This document shows positions 56,188 to 63,933 of a stretch of DNA of 64,000 nt, piece by piece; positions within the stretch are counted from its first letter, which is position 1; the number at the start of each line of letters is the position of its first letter. The notes under the pieces were generated by a model. The model searched no databases. It had not been told where the DNA came from and saw nothing but the letters and a program-made list of their open reading frames with translations. This DNA comes from Pseudoduganella buxea (GTDB lineage: Bacteria > Pseudomonadota > Gammaproteobacteria > Burkholderiales > Burkholderiaceae_D). Both the position numbers and the translations under genes were made by a program. Where the stretch lies: NCBI RefSeq assembly GCF_009720835.1, contig NZ_WNKZ01000002.1:101346-165345 (forward strand), read 5' to 3'.

Positions 56188-58236
56188 TTGAAACGACACC
56201 TGTTAAGTGCATTAACGCTGAGCCTGTTGGCCGGCGTCTGCGGCTTTGCCGGCGCGGCCGACAAAGCCTCGTCCAGCAAGCTGTCTTCCGGCATCGCTAT
56301 CGAGTATGTCGACCCATCCGTGCGCGCCCAGGATGACTTCTTCGTTCATACCAACGGCAAATGGCTGGCCACCACCGAGATCCCGGCGGACAAGTCCAGC
56401 TGGGGCTCGTTCGCCAAGCTGCGCGAGGATATCCAGCCGCAGCTGCGTGCCATCATCGAGAACGCCGCTGCCAATGCCGGCAAGGGCGATGCGGACCAGC
56501 AGCGCATCGGCGACTTCTACGCCAGCTTCATGGATGAAGCCCGCGTCGAGCAGCTGGGCATCGCGCCCATCAAGGACCACCTGGCCAAGATCGCCGCCAT
56601 CGGCGACAAGAAGGCCCTGCCGCAGCTGATCGCGGACTTCAACCGCCACGGCGTGACGGCGCCGCTGGGCTTCGGCATCCATCAGGACAACAAGGATTCG
56701 ACCAAGTACGTGGCCGACTTCTTCCAGGACGGCCTGGGCCTGCCGGACCGCGACTACTACCTGAAAAAGGACGACGCCAAGCTGGCCGACGCGCTGGCGA
56801 AGTACGAAACCCACGTCACCAAGATGCTGACCCTGGCCGGCGACGCGAAGGCGGCCGCCAATGCGAAAGCCATCGTGGCGTTCGAGACGGAACTGGCCAA
56901 GATCCAGTGGAGCAAGGTCGAACTGCGCGACCCCGTCAAGGCCTACAACAAGTACGATATCGCCAAGGTCGGCGAACTGATGCCGGGCTTCGACTGGAAC
57001 GCCTACCTGGCCGCCACGGGCGTGCAGGGCAAGGTCAGCTACGTGATCGTCAGCCAGCCGACCTACTTCCAGGCGCTGGACAAGCTGCTCACCGCCACCC
57101 CGCTGGAGACGCTGAAATCCTACGCCCAGTGGCACGTGGTGCGTGAAGCGGCGCCTTACCTGTCGAAGCAGTTCGTCGACACCAACTTCGAGTTCTACGG
57201 CACCGTGCTGTCGGGCGTGACGGAGAACCGTCCGCGCTGGAAGCGCGCCGTCAGCGCCACCGAAGGCGCGCTGGGCGAGAGCATCGGCAAGGTCTACGTG
57301 TCGCAGCATTTCCCGCCGGAGTACAAGGCGCGCATGGAAAAGCTCGTCAACAACCTGCTGGTGGCCTTCAAGCAAAGCATCAACACGCTGGACTGGATGA
57401 CCCCGGCCACGAAGAAGGAAGCGCAAACCAAGCTGGCCAAGTTCACCACGAAGATCGGCTATCCGACCAAGTGGCTGGACTACTCCAAGCTGACGGTCAA
57501 GCGCGACGACCTGCTGGGCAATGTGCAGCGCGCCACCGAGTTCAACTACAACAAGGAGTTGAACAAGCTGGGTAAACCGATCGACCGCGACGAGTGGCTG
57601 ATGACGCCGCAGACGGTGAACGCCTACTATAACCCCGAAATGAACGAGATCGTGTTCCCGGCGTCGATCCTGCAGCCGCCGTTCTTCGATCCGAAGGCCG
57701 ACGACGCGGTCAACTACGGCGCCATCGGCGGCGTGATCGGCCACGAGATCAGCCACGGCTTCGACGACCAGGGCGCCCAGTACGACGGCGACGGCAACCT
57801 GCGCGACTGGTGGAGCGCGGCCGACCACAAGAACTTCAAGGCCAAGACCAGCCAGCTGGTGGCGCAGTACGGCGCCTACAGCCCGCTGCCGGGCTACAAC
57901 GTCAACGGCGAGCTGACCCTGGGCGAGAACATCGGCGACAACTCCGGCCTGGCCGTGGCGTATAAAGCCTACAAGCTGTCGCTGAAGGGCAAGAAAGCGC
58001 CCGTCATCGACGGCCTGACGGGCGACCAGCGCTTCTACATGGGCTGGTCGCAGGTGTGGCGCATGAAGATGCGCGAGCCGGCCCTGATCCAGCAGATCAA
58101 GACCGACCCGCACTCGCCGGGCCAGTTCCGCGCGAACGGCACCATGCGCAACCAGCCGGGCTTCTACGACGCCTTCAAGGTCAAGGATGGCGACAAGATG
58201 TTCCTGGCACCGAAGGACCGCGTGATCATCTGGTGA
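56188..58236 (+). CDS. M13-family zinc metallopeptidase, copy 2
   Basis: 682 residues, starting at TTG 56188 with AGAGGG upstream. Signal peptide MKRHLLSALTLSLLAGVCGFAGA. Same motifs as copy 1: GHEISHGFDDQGAQ and ENIGDNSGLA. The two copies are clearly paralogous across their length, with most difference in the signal and N-terminal regions. Both begin MKRHLLS after a non-ATG codon, so the duplication probably included the start. Confidence 0.93.
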   Translation: MKRHLLSALTLSLLAGVCGFAGAADKASSSKLSSGIAIEYVDPSVRAQDDFFVHTNGKWLATTEIPADKSSWGSFAKLREDIQPQLRAIIENAAANAGKGDADQQRIGDFYASFMDEARVEQLGIAPIKDHLAKIAAIGDKKALPQLIADFNRHGVTAPLGFGIHQDNKDSTKYVADFFQDGLGLPDRDYYLKKDDAKLADALAKYETHVTKMLTLAGDAKAAANAKAIVAFETELAKIQWSKVELRDPVKAYNKYDIAKVGELMPGFDWNAYLAATGVQGKVSYVIVSQPTYFQALDKLLTATPLETLKSYAQWHVVREAAPYLSKQFVDTNFEFYGTVLSGVTENRPRWKRAVSATEGALGESIGKVYVSQHFPPEYKARMEKLVNNLLVAFKQSINTLDWMTPATKKEAQTKLAKFTTKIGYPTKWLDYSKLTVKRDDLLGNVQRATEFNYNKELNKLGKPIDRDEWLMTPQTVNAYYNPEMNEIVFPASILQPPFFDPKADDAVNYGAIGGVIGHEISHGFDDQGAQYDGDGNLRDWWSAADHKNFKAKTSQLVAQYGAYSPLPGYNVNGELTLGENIGDNSGLAVAYKAYKLSLKGKKAPVIDGLTGDQRFYMGWSQVWRMKMREPALIQQIKTDPHSPGQFRANGTMRNQPGFYDAFKVKDGDKMFLAPKDRVIIW

Positions 58237-58309
58237 TGAACGGGTAATGGACATCCGGCAGGCGTTCGCGCTTGCCGTGCTGTTTTGCCGTGTTCGCCGT
58301 ATCTTGCTG

Positions 58310-58332
58310 GGCCGCCTTCGGGCGGCCTTTTT
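58310..58332 (+). terminator. Intrinsic terminator after M13 copy 2
   Basis: GGCCGCC-TTCG-GGCGGCC followed by TTTTT; a UUCG tetraloop. Confidence 0.88.
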
Positions 58333-58365
58333 CATTGCGGCGCCGGTGTCGCGGCCGACGCGGGC

Positions 58366-58393
58366 GAAAAAAAACCGCTCCAGCGAGCGGTTT
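58366..58393 (-). terminator. Intrinsic terminator of the cytochrome c gene
   Basis: On the minus strand AAACCGCTC-GCTG-GAGCGGTTT is followed by a run of T (plus-strand A-tract 58366-58374). It lies 20 bp past the cytochrome stop. Confidence 0.85.
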
Positions 58394-58412
58394 CTCCTTG
58401 ACTGCCAACGCG

Positions 58413-58997
58413 TCAGGCCTTCGGCGGCTCCGCCGCGGCAGGTGCCTCGGCCGGCGCGGCGCCTTCAGCGGCCGGTGCGGCGGCCGGTGCCGGCACTTCC
58501 GGCTCCTTGAACTTGGCGCCCGACTGGTTGCTCATGAAGACGACGGCGCGCGCCACTTCGATATCGTCCAGGTCCGGATTGCCGCCCTTGGCCGGCATGG
58601 CGCGGATGCCTTCGATGGCATGCTTGACGACGGTATCGTAGCCCTGCGCGAGGCGGGCGCCCCAGGCACCGGCATCACCCGTCTTCGGTGCACCGGCCAC
58701 GCCGGCGCCGTGGCAGGCCACGCAGGTCGACGTATAAATCGCTTCCCCCGTCTGCAGCACTTTCGGCGCGTTGGCGTCCTTCAGCGTAAAGCCTTCGTCC
58801 GCGACCGGCTTCAGGCGGACCGCCGTCGCTTCCGCCGTCAGGGCATTCGAGCCGGCACCCCCCAGTTTTTCCTGCGTGACGTATTGCACCAGCAAAATAA
58901 TGCCGAGAACGGTAACGAGGAAAAAACCGATGACAGCAGCAGCCAGCTGCTTGGGAGTACGGATGGCGGATTCGTGGTCGTGATGTGCGTCGCTCAT
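58413..58997 (-). CDS. Membrane-anchored cytochrome c (c5-like)
   Basis: 194 residues: N-terminal helix (about 20-42, LAAAVIGFFLVTVLGIILLV) as an anchor, one haem-c motif CVACH (about 97-101) and an axial Met in IRAMPAKGG. The C-terminus is a Pro/Ala/Glu-rich tail (AAPAAEGAAPAEAPAAAEPP). A small electron carrier facing the periplasm. ATG 58997 gives MSDAHHDHES; a longer start at 59081 is less likely. Confidence 0.9.
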   Translation of the reverse strand: MSDAHHDHESAIRTPKQLAAAVIGFFLVTVLGIILLVQYVTQEKLGGAGSNALTAEATAVRLKPVADEGFTLKDANAPKVLQTGEAIYTSTCVACHGAGVAGAPKTGDAGAWGARLAQGYDTVVKHAIEGIRAMPAKGGNPDLDDIEVARAVVFMSNQSGAKFKEPEVPAPAAAPAAEGAAPAEAPAAAEPPKA

Positions 58998-59262
58998 GGT
59001 TTCCTTAGTACAAGTTTCTGAGCCGGGGGCCAGTGTTGATCTTATGACATCAGGGATGGCAGACTTCTCGCCGAAAAGCAAATGATTATAGACTCAAAAG
59101 AATCATGTTGGAATGTAATTGATGTGCAGGAAAGAGACGCCTTCCGGGGCATTTTGTCCCACGGTACGGGCGTCAAACGGGCCCTGCAACTGTCGGGATA
59201 GAAAAGTTGTGGTTTTGATAGACGTGCGCGGGGAAAGCCGGTATCCTTCGGTTCTCTCTCGT

Positions 59263-59338
59263 GCGGCTGTAGCTCAGTGGATAGAGTATTGGCCTCCGAA
59301 GCCAAGGGTCGCTGGTTCGATCCCAGCCAGCCGCACCA
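59263..59338 (+). tRNA. tRNA-Arg (anticodon CCG)
   Basis: Acceptor GCGGCTG pairs with CAGCCGC. The D arm has AGCTCAGTGG; the anticodon stem TTGGC/GCCAA encloses loop CTCCGAA with anticodon CCG; the T arm is GCTGG-TTCGATC-CCAGC. CCA is encoded (59336-59338). Its 3' end marks the change to lower-GC, plasmid-type sequence. Confidence 0.96.
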
Positions 59339-59406
59339 TTTTTTCCCTTCCAATCAATAAGTTATGCGCTGCAATATGCTGCAGTGTTTAGCAATTTGAT
59401 GCACTT

Positions 59407-59429
59407 TTTGGCACACTGACTGTGCCAAA
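59407..59429. other. Inverted repeat beside tRNA-Arg, candidate attachment region
   Basis: TTTGGCACA-CTGAC-TGTGCCAAA is a perfect 9-bp-arm repeat 69 bp past the tRNA, followed by a further half site TTGTGCCA (59430-59437). Inverted recombinase-binding arms around a short spacer would look like this, but no integrase gene is in the window, so the call is tentative. Confidence 0.4.
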
Positions 59430-59589
59430 CTTGTGCCAGGTTTCTCTTCCCTAATTTCTACCACGCTCGACACACTGCATCGCATTGCAAACTACAGCAA
59501 GCGAAGGCATGGGCACGCGTCAATTTGCCTATCTGAGCTGCCATGTGCACTGTTGTTTTACAAAATACGTTATGATTTCTGTACCGTGC

Positions 59590-59870
59590 TGAGAGCGTGT
59601 GAACGGCCCCGAGACAAAAGCAAAGCGACCAGGTAGTGTAGCCCGCTGCCCTGTCGCCACGAAGCGAGGGCCACGTATCGTTCAGCGGTTCATCTTCTAA
59701 AGCGGAATGGGGATGGATAGGAAAGGATGCCCTAGGCAATCGCCTGCGAGAGGCTCACGGCCGGTCAGAATGAGGCCGGAGTCAAAGTGTGAGGCTTCCA
59801 GGAGAACGGCTACATGAGGGGGACAACCCCGCTGTAGGTTTTCCGTAGCAAAGTTGGTCGAGCTGCCTCT
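59590..59870 (+). ncRNA. Candidate structured RNA upstream of the replication genes
   Basis: The 628 bp between tRNA-Arg and 59967 have no credible gene. Within it, GCGACCAGG (59625-59633) pairs with CCTGTCGC (59650-59657), and CTACA-TGA-GGGGG (59810-59822) pairs with CCCC-GC-TGTAG (59827-59837). A -10-like TATGAT lies at 59571-59576. It is G+C richer than the flanks. No known RNA family is recognised; this could be an untranslated leader. Confidence 0.35.
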
Positions 59871-59966
59871 GGCGTAATGTTCTCGTTCCAACTGGAAAGC
59901 GTGCAGCCCCGCAGACTCATTCGACTCCGACGGTTTCTTACCGGTCGGGTTCGGAGGCGTCTTGCC

Positions 59967-60284
59967 ATGCAAACCTTACTTTCTGTTGAGCAGTTATCCG
60001 CTTGCCTTCACAAATCTGTCGCGAGCATCCGTAGCGATGTAACGCGTAACCCTCAAGCACTGCCGCCGATATGCCGGCTTCCGGGAACGAAACGCCTTTT
60101 ATGGCGCACGGAAGATGTTGAATGTTGGCTCGCAAAGCATGTTCTATCCCCCCCTCCAGCGCCGGCGTTGCCATTGGATACGCCGAAACGGGGCCGCCCT
60201 CGGAAAACTGAGCAGACCACTACAGCGGCTAGCACTGCACGGCCAGCAGGCGCCTCTTCGACGCGCCGGGCCCGGGGGGCATAG
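59967..60284 (+). CDS. AlpA/MerR-like helix-turn-helix protein
   Basis: 105 residues. The N-terminal 60 form a winged-helix of the AlpA/excisionase type (LLSVEQLSACLHKSVASIRSDV; LPGTKRLLWRTEDVECWLAKH). The tail is basic and Pro/Thr/Arg-rich (DTPKRGRPRKTEQTTT). GGAGG lies 9 bp upstream of ATG 59967. It is 2 bp upstream of trfA and probably regulates replication or excision. An inverted iteron-like GGGGATAGAAC lies within it at 60141-60151 (minus strand). Confidence 0.8.
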   Translation: MQTLLSVEQLSACLHKSVASIRSDVTRNPQALPPICRLPGTKRLLWRTEDVECWLAKHVLSPPPAPALPLDTPKRGRPRKTEQTTTAASTARPAGASSTRRARGA

Positions 60285-60286
60285 TC

Positions 60287-61195
60287 ATGCTGCTCGAGGA
60301 TCTTTCCAAACGACTTACAGAGCGCGCACTTGCCGCAGGCTCTCGCATGCCTCCATGGCCAGAGACTGTGCGTGGCGTTCCCAACGGAGTTCTACGCTCC
60401 GCCTTGTTCGGTGCAATTGGCCGTTGTAAGCGTGCTCGTCTGGATCGGGAACTGATCGCCTCGGTTGAGGGGGTCGTAATACGGTATTCCGGGATGCAGC
60501 TCGATCAATCCGATCTGGATGTGTGGGAAGGGATCCTGCACTTATCGCGGAATGCCGACTTAGTTCAACCGATTCGGTTTGGCGCCAGACAATTCCTCCG
60601 GCTAATCGGGCGTGGCGGAGAAAATGGCGGTAGTCTTGGGAAGGGCGATCGCAAGTGGCTCAAGAGCGTTGTCACGCGGCTAGCTGGTGCAAATGTTGAG
60701 CTTCAGCAGGGCCCGTACACTTACATCGGGTCGCTCATCAATGAGGTCCTTTTAGATGATAGCAATGGACAGTACATGGTGACCCTTAATCCTCGCATGC
60801 GGGTATTGTTCAGCCGCGACGCCTATACAGGCGTGGATTGGATAATTCGACGTAGCTTGCAGGGGTATCCGCTGGCTCAGTGGCTTCACGGGTACTACTC
60901 GACACATGCGCGTCCATACCCTCATAACGTTGATACTCTTCACTCTCTTTGTGGGAGCAAGACCGGCGCTTCGGCGAAGACGGAGATGGCGAAGGAACGG
61001 GCCTTAAGGTGCTGGCGTACTGCGACCCTTGAGCCAGCGCTTCAATTGCTTGAGAAGGCGCATAACGATTGTGGGCAATATTTCCGTAGCGAAATATCCC
61101 CCGGTGGACTGGTGACAATAGAACGCACACCAACTGTTGCTCAGAAAAAGCACCTTCAAAAGCGCGGCCAATATCCACTCATGTTCAGGGGATAG
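60287..61195 (+). CDS. trfA: TrfA-family plasmid replication initiator
   Basis: 302 residues. The pattern WPETVRGVPNGVLRSALFGAIGR, QLDQSDLDVWEGILHLSR, GARQFLRLIGRGGENG, and VTLNPRMRVLFSRDAYTGVDW matches TrfA of IncP-type plasmids (winged-helix initiators that bind iterons). It lies 2 bp after the AlpA-like gene. Its TAG stop is inside the first iteron (61188), so gene and origin overlap. Codon use is less GC-biased than in the core genes. Confidence 0.9.
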   Translation: MLLEDLSKRLTERALAAGSRMPPWPETVRGVPNGVLRSALFGAIGRCKRARLDRELIASVEGVVIRYSGMQLDQSDLDVWEGILHLSRNADLVQPIRFGARQFLRLIGRGGENGGSLGKGDRKWLKSVVTRLAGANVELQQGPYTYIGSLINEVLLDDSNGQYMVTLNPRMRVLFSRDAYTGVDWIIRRSLQGYPLAQWLHGYYSTHARPYPHNVDTLHSLCGSKTGASAKTEMAKERALRCWRTATLEPALQLLEKAHNDCGQYFRSEISPGGLVTIERTPTVAQKKHLQKRGQYPLMFRG

Positions 61196-61288
61196 AGTCT
61201 GCAGGGAGGGGGGACAGGATGGGCATGTGGGGGGATAGAATGTGCCACAATGGGGGATAGCATCCCCAAATTCCGGGATAGAGTCTAC
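61188..61288. repeat. Five in-phase iterons (candidate oriV)
   Basis: GGGGATAG-type motifs start at 61188 (GGGGATAGAGTCT), 61210 (GGGGACAGGAT), 61231 (GGGGATAGAATGT), 61253 (GGGGATAGCAT) and 61274 (CGGGATAGAGTCT). Spacings are 22, 21, 22 and 21 bp, about two helical turns, as in iteron-controlled origins. A weak DnaA-box-like TTGTCCACT follows at 61290. Confidence 0.88.
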
Positions 61289-61299
61289 ATTGTCCACTG

Positions 61300-61445
61300 C
61301 CCATGTCACTGTAAGTATATGTTTCGATTGGGAATTTTCTAGCATTGAAAATGGCCTAATCAATCTAATCTATTCTTAATCAATACTTTCAAAATTCTCC
61401 AGTGCAACAGTTTTTTAAAAATCTTACTCCAGGGTAAAGCCAGTT
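61300..61445. other. AT-rich block next to the iterons, candidate unwinding element
   Basis: About 145 bp, clearly AT-rich, containing AATCAATCTAATCTATTC and TTAATCAATACTTTC and a TTTTTTAAAAA run at 61411-61421. Position directly after iterons fits a DNA unwinding element. No gene. Confidence 0.65.
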
Positions 61446-61552
61446 AATTGACGGTCGCCTCGAAAATGAGTTGTGCTGTGGCGTCAATTCTCCAAAATGA
61501 GCAGCCATGGTTTACTGACATAAAAAAGATAATTGATTTTAGGAGCTCCACC

Positions 61553-61960
61553 ATGTGCGAGACGAAATCTAGTTCGCCTATCGCTAACGGCGATACTCCT
61601 GTCCCTACGGCCTCCTGCAAGGAAGGGAAAGGCGTGCCGGCAGAAAATATGGACAAGTCTCTGGATGAGGTGAAGAGAGCGCCTTCAAGTGCGCAGGAGC
61701 TGAAAGTCTCTCTGGCAGCCACATCTGACTTGGCCAGTGCCGAGGCAGTGCGTGACCTGCAATGCAAACCAAGGCAGGATCCCCTGGACGCGGATAAGGT
61801 GGGCCCGGTGCATTTTGTTGCCGACGGCGGACCAACTTGGCATCTTCCGGTATTCATGACTAGGACAACGCTTGCTGCTCTCCTGGCGGATGAGCAAGTC
61901 GCTGATACCAATATCGGCGGATGCCAGGCGGATCAACCCCTGATTCCCAGCTGTCCATGA
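61553..61960 (+). CDS. Hypothetical protein, 135 residues
   Basis: ATG 61553 has an AGGAG site 8 bp upstream. The protein is soluble, with N-terminal MCETKSSSPIANGDTPVPTA and C-terminal HFVADGGPTWHLPVFMTRTTLAALLADEQ. I do not recognise a family. An antisense frame of similar length is a shadow with no ribosome site. It overlaps the next small ORF by ATGA. Confidence 0.6.
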   Translation: MCETKSSSPIANGDTPVPTASCKEGKGVPAENMDKSLDEVKRAPSSAQELKVSLAATSDLASAEAVRDLQCKPRQDPLDADKVGPVHFVADGGPTWHLPVFMTRTTLAALLADEQVADTNIGGCQADQPLIPSCP

Positions 61961-62091
61961 CTGCTAACGATCCAGGCAATGGCGTTGCGACCAAAATTTT
62001 AGCGGCTAAATTTAGCAAGCTGGCAGAGGTGTGCGACGATCCTAGTCTGGATAGGCAAAATAGTAGCCACGAGCGGCACCTGCATCCCTGA
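61957..62091 (+). CDS. Small ORF coupled to the preceding gene
   Basis: 44 codons starting in the ATGA overlap with the preceding gene: MTANDPGNGVATKILAAKFS and so on, ending ERHLHP. No family recognised. The KorB-operator match lies inside it. Coupling is the only argument for translation. Confidence 0.45.
   Translation: MTANDPGNGVATKILAAKFSKLAEVCDDPSLDRQNSSHERHLHP
61998..62010. promoter_or_regulatory. KorB operator (IncP OB) match
   Basis: TTTAGCGGCTAAA is an exact match to the 13-bp KorB operator TTTAGCSGCTAAA of IncP-1 plasmids. KorB is a ParB-type repressor/partition protein. No korB gene is in the window. The site is 270 bp upstream of the traJ end and about 800 bp from trfA's end. 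Confidence 0.75.
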
Positions 62092-62316
62092 GAAGCTACA
62101 GGCACCGCTACCTGCATGGCGTTTTACAATGACAAAAAAACTTGGTAGGAAGTTGAAAGGCTAGTTTAGCATTGCTCTAGGCAGATTTTCCATAATGAGT
62201 AAATCAGCGCTCAACACACGCAAAAAGTCAAAATTCGCCGAAAAATGCAAAGTTACAGGGCATATTACTCATTTTGGGAAATTTCTCGTCCGCGCTGGAC
62301 TGGCGTAGGCTTGCTA

Positions 62317-62682
62317 CTATTTCTTTGGAATTAGAACTTCACGCATGATGCTCTGCATTTGATCCTGGGTGGATGCGATCTTCGAGAGCAGGGCACGGAT
62401 CGTTGCTTCGCTAAACGCTGCCGTCCTAACGTCATTCGTCAACCATAGTTTCAGTAGTCCACCTAAGCGGCCAAGGTCACCATTGATGCGAGCAAGCTCT
62501 TCTACTCGACGATTGTCCAATATGCTACGCGCCTGATAGCCTTGCCCGACATTGCGGAGGAAAACAGCGATGGGCAAATTTGCTGCCCTAGCATTGCTGG
62601 CGATTTGCTCTGCTTCTTGTGGCAGCACTGGCACCCTCAAGTGCTTGTGCCTGTGGGTCAATTTTAGTGCTTTATCCTTCAT
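62317..62682 (-). CDS. traJ: TraJ-type relaxosome protein (IncP)
   Basis: 121 residues (RP4 TraJ 123). VPVLPQEAEQIASNARAANL, FLRNVGQGYQARSILDNRRV and ELARINGDLGRLGGLLKLWL closely match RP4 TraJ, an oriT-binding ribbon-helix-helix protein that recruits relaxase TraI. ATG 62682 has AAGGA 7 bp upstream; ATG 62700 is possible. In RP4, oriT lies directly upstream of traJ and traI follows; here traI is absent downstream. Confidence 0.9.
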   Translation of the reverse strand: MKDKALKLTHRHKHLRVPVLPQEAEQIASNARAANLPIAVFLRNVGQGYQARSILDNRRVEELARINGDLGRLGGLLKLWLTNDVRTAAFSEATIRALLSKIASTQDQMQSIMREVLIPKK

Positions 62683-62698
62683 GCTGCGGTCCTTGTGC

Positions 62699-62755
62699 AT
62701 GGTTGTACACAACCATCATCATATGTTGCAATGCGCGTAATCATATAGATGCGCA
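62699..62755. promoter_or_regulatory. Palindrome and repeats upstream of traJ (operator or oriT region)
   Basis: ATGGTTGTACACAACCAT (62699-62716) is a perfect 18-bp palindrome. TGCGC (62732-62736) and GCGCA (62751-62755) form a second inverted pair. The position equals that of oriT/traJ promoter in RP4, but I find no match to the IncP nick consensus YATCCTGY, so the nick site is not located. Confidence 0.5.
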
Positions 62756-62775
62756 CATAATATTTAAGTAAAAAT

Positions 62776-63066
62776 TTATATAGAAGAGTAATCGCTGGAA
62801 ATTTTCATCAAATTTTTCGCCTCGCCCTTAGCTTTCACCGAGAGGTTGCTTACTTTCTTCCTAATCTCGGCCATATCAGCTCTCGGCACTGGCCCGCATT
62901 GGAAACGATAGACCAACATCATGTTAACTTCCATTATGGCGTCGAGGATTTTCCCGGCCTCAGTGTATGGGCCAAGGTTAAACAAAGAAACATCATCGTC
63001 GATCATGTTCAATGCGCACTCCAGAATAGTGGCGTACGAAGAAAACTTTTCAGCACATGCATCCAT
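62776..63066 (-). CDS. Hypothetical protein, 96 residues
   Basis: ATG 63066 is preceded by AGGAG 8 bp upstream. Acidic N-terminal half (NMIDDDVSLFNLGPYTEAGK) and basic C-terminal half (EIRKKVSNLSVKAKGEAKN), mostly helical. No family recognised. It lies 20 bp downstream of the trbL remnant and 93 bp upstream of traJ on the same strand. Confidence 0.65.
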   Translation of the reverse strand: MDACAEKFSSYATILECALNMIDDDVSLFNLGPYTEAGKILDAIMEVNMMLVYRFQCGPVPRADMAEIRKKVSNLSVKAKGEAKNLMKISSDYSSI

Positions 63067-63086
63067 GATTAACTCTCCTGATTGGA

Positions 63087-63890
63087 TTAGTCAAAGACCG
63101 ATTTGCCACTTGCTGCACTTAATGAAGTATTCGATTTAGCCCCATTGTTATTTAAAGTTTTGCCTACGTCGTTACTTGTCGGCCAGTTTACAAATTCTGC
63201 TATCTCGGATTCACTTTCGCTACTCATACCACCGGTTTTTGTACCGGCCGACAAGCTGCTTTCATCGAACTGGGCGGGTCCAATAGCTAGGCAGGCCTGT
63301 TCCCGCGATTTGATCGCGGTCGCGATCTTGCCGCCTGTAGTTTCGCCAATCCGGTCCATGGCCGACCCGCTCACTTCAGACACCTTAGCTTTCGCCACGT
63401 CCCATGTCCCTTGCGCCAGGCCTGCTGCAGTACCCCCCACGACCTTACCAACCTTTGCAGCCATCATCGCAACCCCTGATTTTGCTTCACCCGGAGAGCT
63501 GTTTTTACCCGCACTTCCCTCGGCGTTCGACTTGTCTGTCCGTTGACTCGATCCTGTCGATGCGCGGGTTGGCGAGTCACCAGCCGAGCTGCTCGACCCC
63601 ATACCAGCGTGGCCGGCACTACTAGAGGAAACGCTGTCCATGTCGCCCATAGCCGCCGCCAGCGAACTTCCGCCCACGCTACCGCCACCGCCAGATTCCC
63701 CACCACCGCCACCAGCAGCAACCGTAAGAGCGCCGATTCCACTATTACCTCCACCAGCATCTTCCGCTGCACTCGCCTTGGAAAATGCAGCCATAAGAGC
63801 TTGGGCACCACCCGCAGCGTTGGCAGCACCCGCTAAGCCGGCTCCTACGGCAGCGGCACCTCCTGTCGCAACGTGAATCGCCACGACTAT
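63087..63890 (-). pseudogene. trbL: trbL, 5'-truncated by an IS3-family insertion
   Basis: About 265 residues of the C-terminal part of TrbL, the conjugative mating-pair membrane protein: Gly/Ser-rich stretch (GGGGGESGGGGSVGG), AAKVGKVVGGTAAGLAQGTWDVAKAKV and DRIGETTGGKIATAIK, the usual TrbL end. The N-terminal membrane domain is missing; sequence beyond about 63890 belongs to the IS. The boundary is approximate. Conjugative transfer through this gene should be lost. Confidence 0.78.
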
Positions 63891-63933
63891 CGTAGACACT
63901 CCTGAGCCATAATGTCGGGCACAAGGAGAAGAT

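Noticed and set aside
59433..59739. Two short frames (plus 59433-59636, minus 59458-59739) after tRNA-Arg
   Set aside because: No ribosome site, no family pattern, and mutually overlapping; the region is better described as non-coding.
61444..61911. Minus-strand frame opposite the 135-residue hypothetical
   Set aside because: Plus-strand frame has a proper AGGAG site and coupling to the next ORF; the antisense frame has neither.
62195..62308. 37-codon frame MSKSALNTRKKSKF...
   Set aside because: No ribosome site; its ends form the inverted repeat AATGAGTAA/TTACTCATT (62194-62202, 62265-62273), so it may be a structural site rather than a gene.
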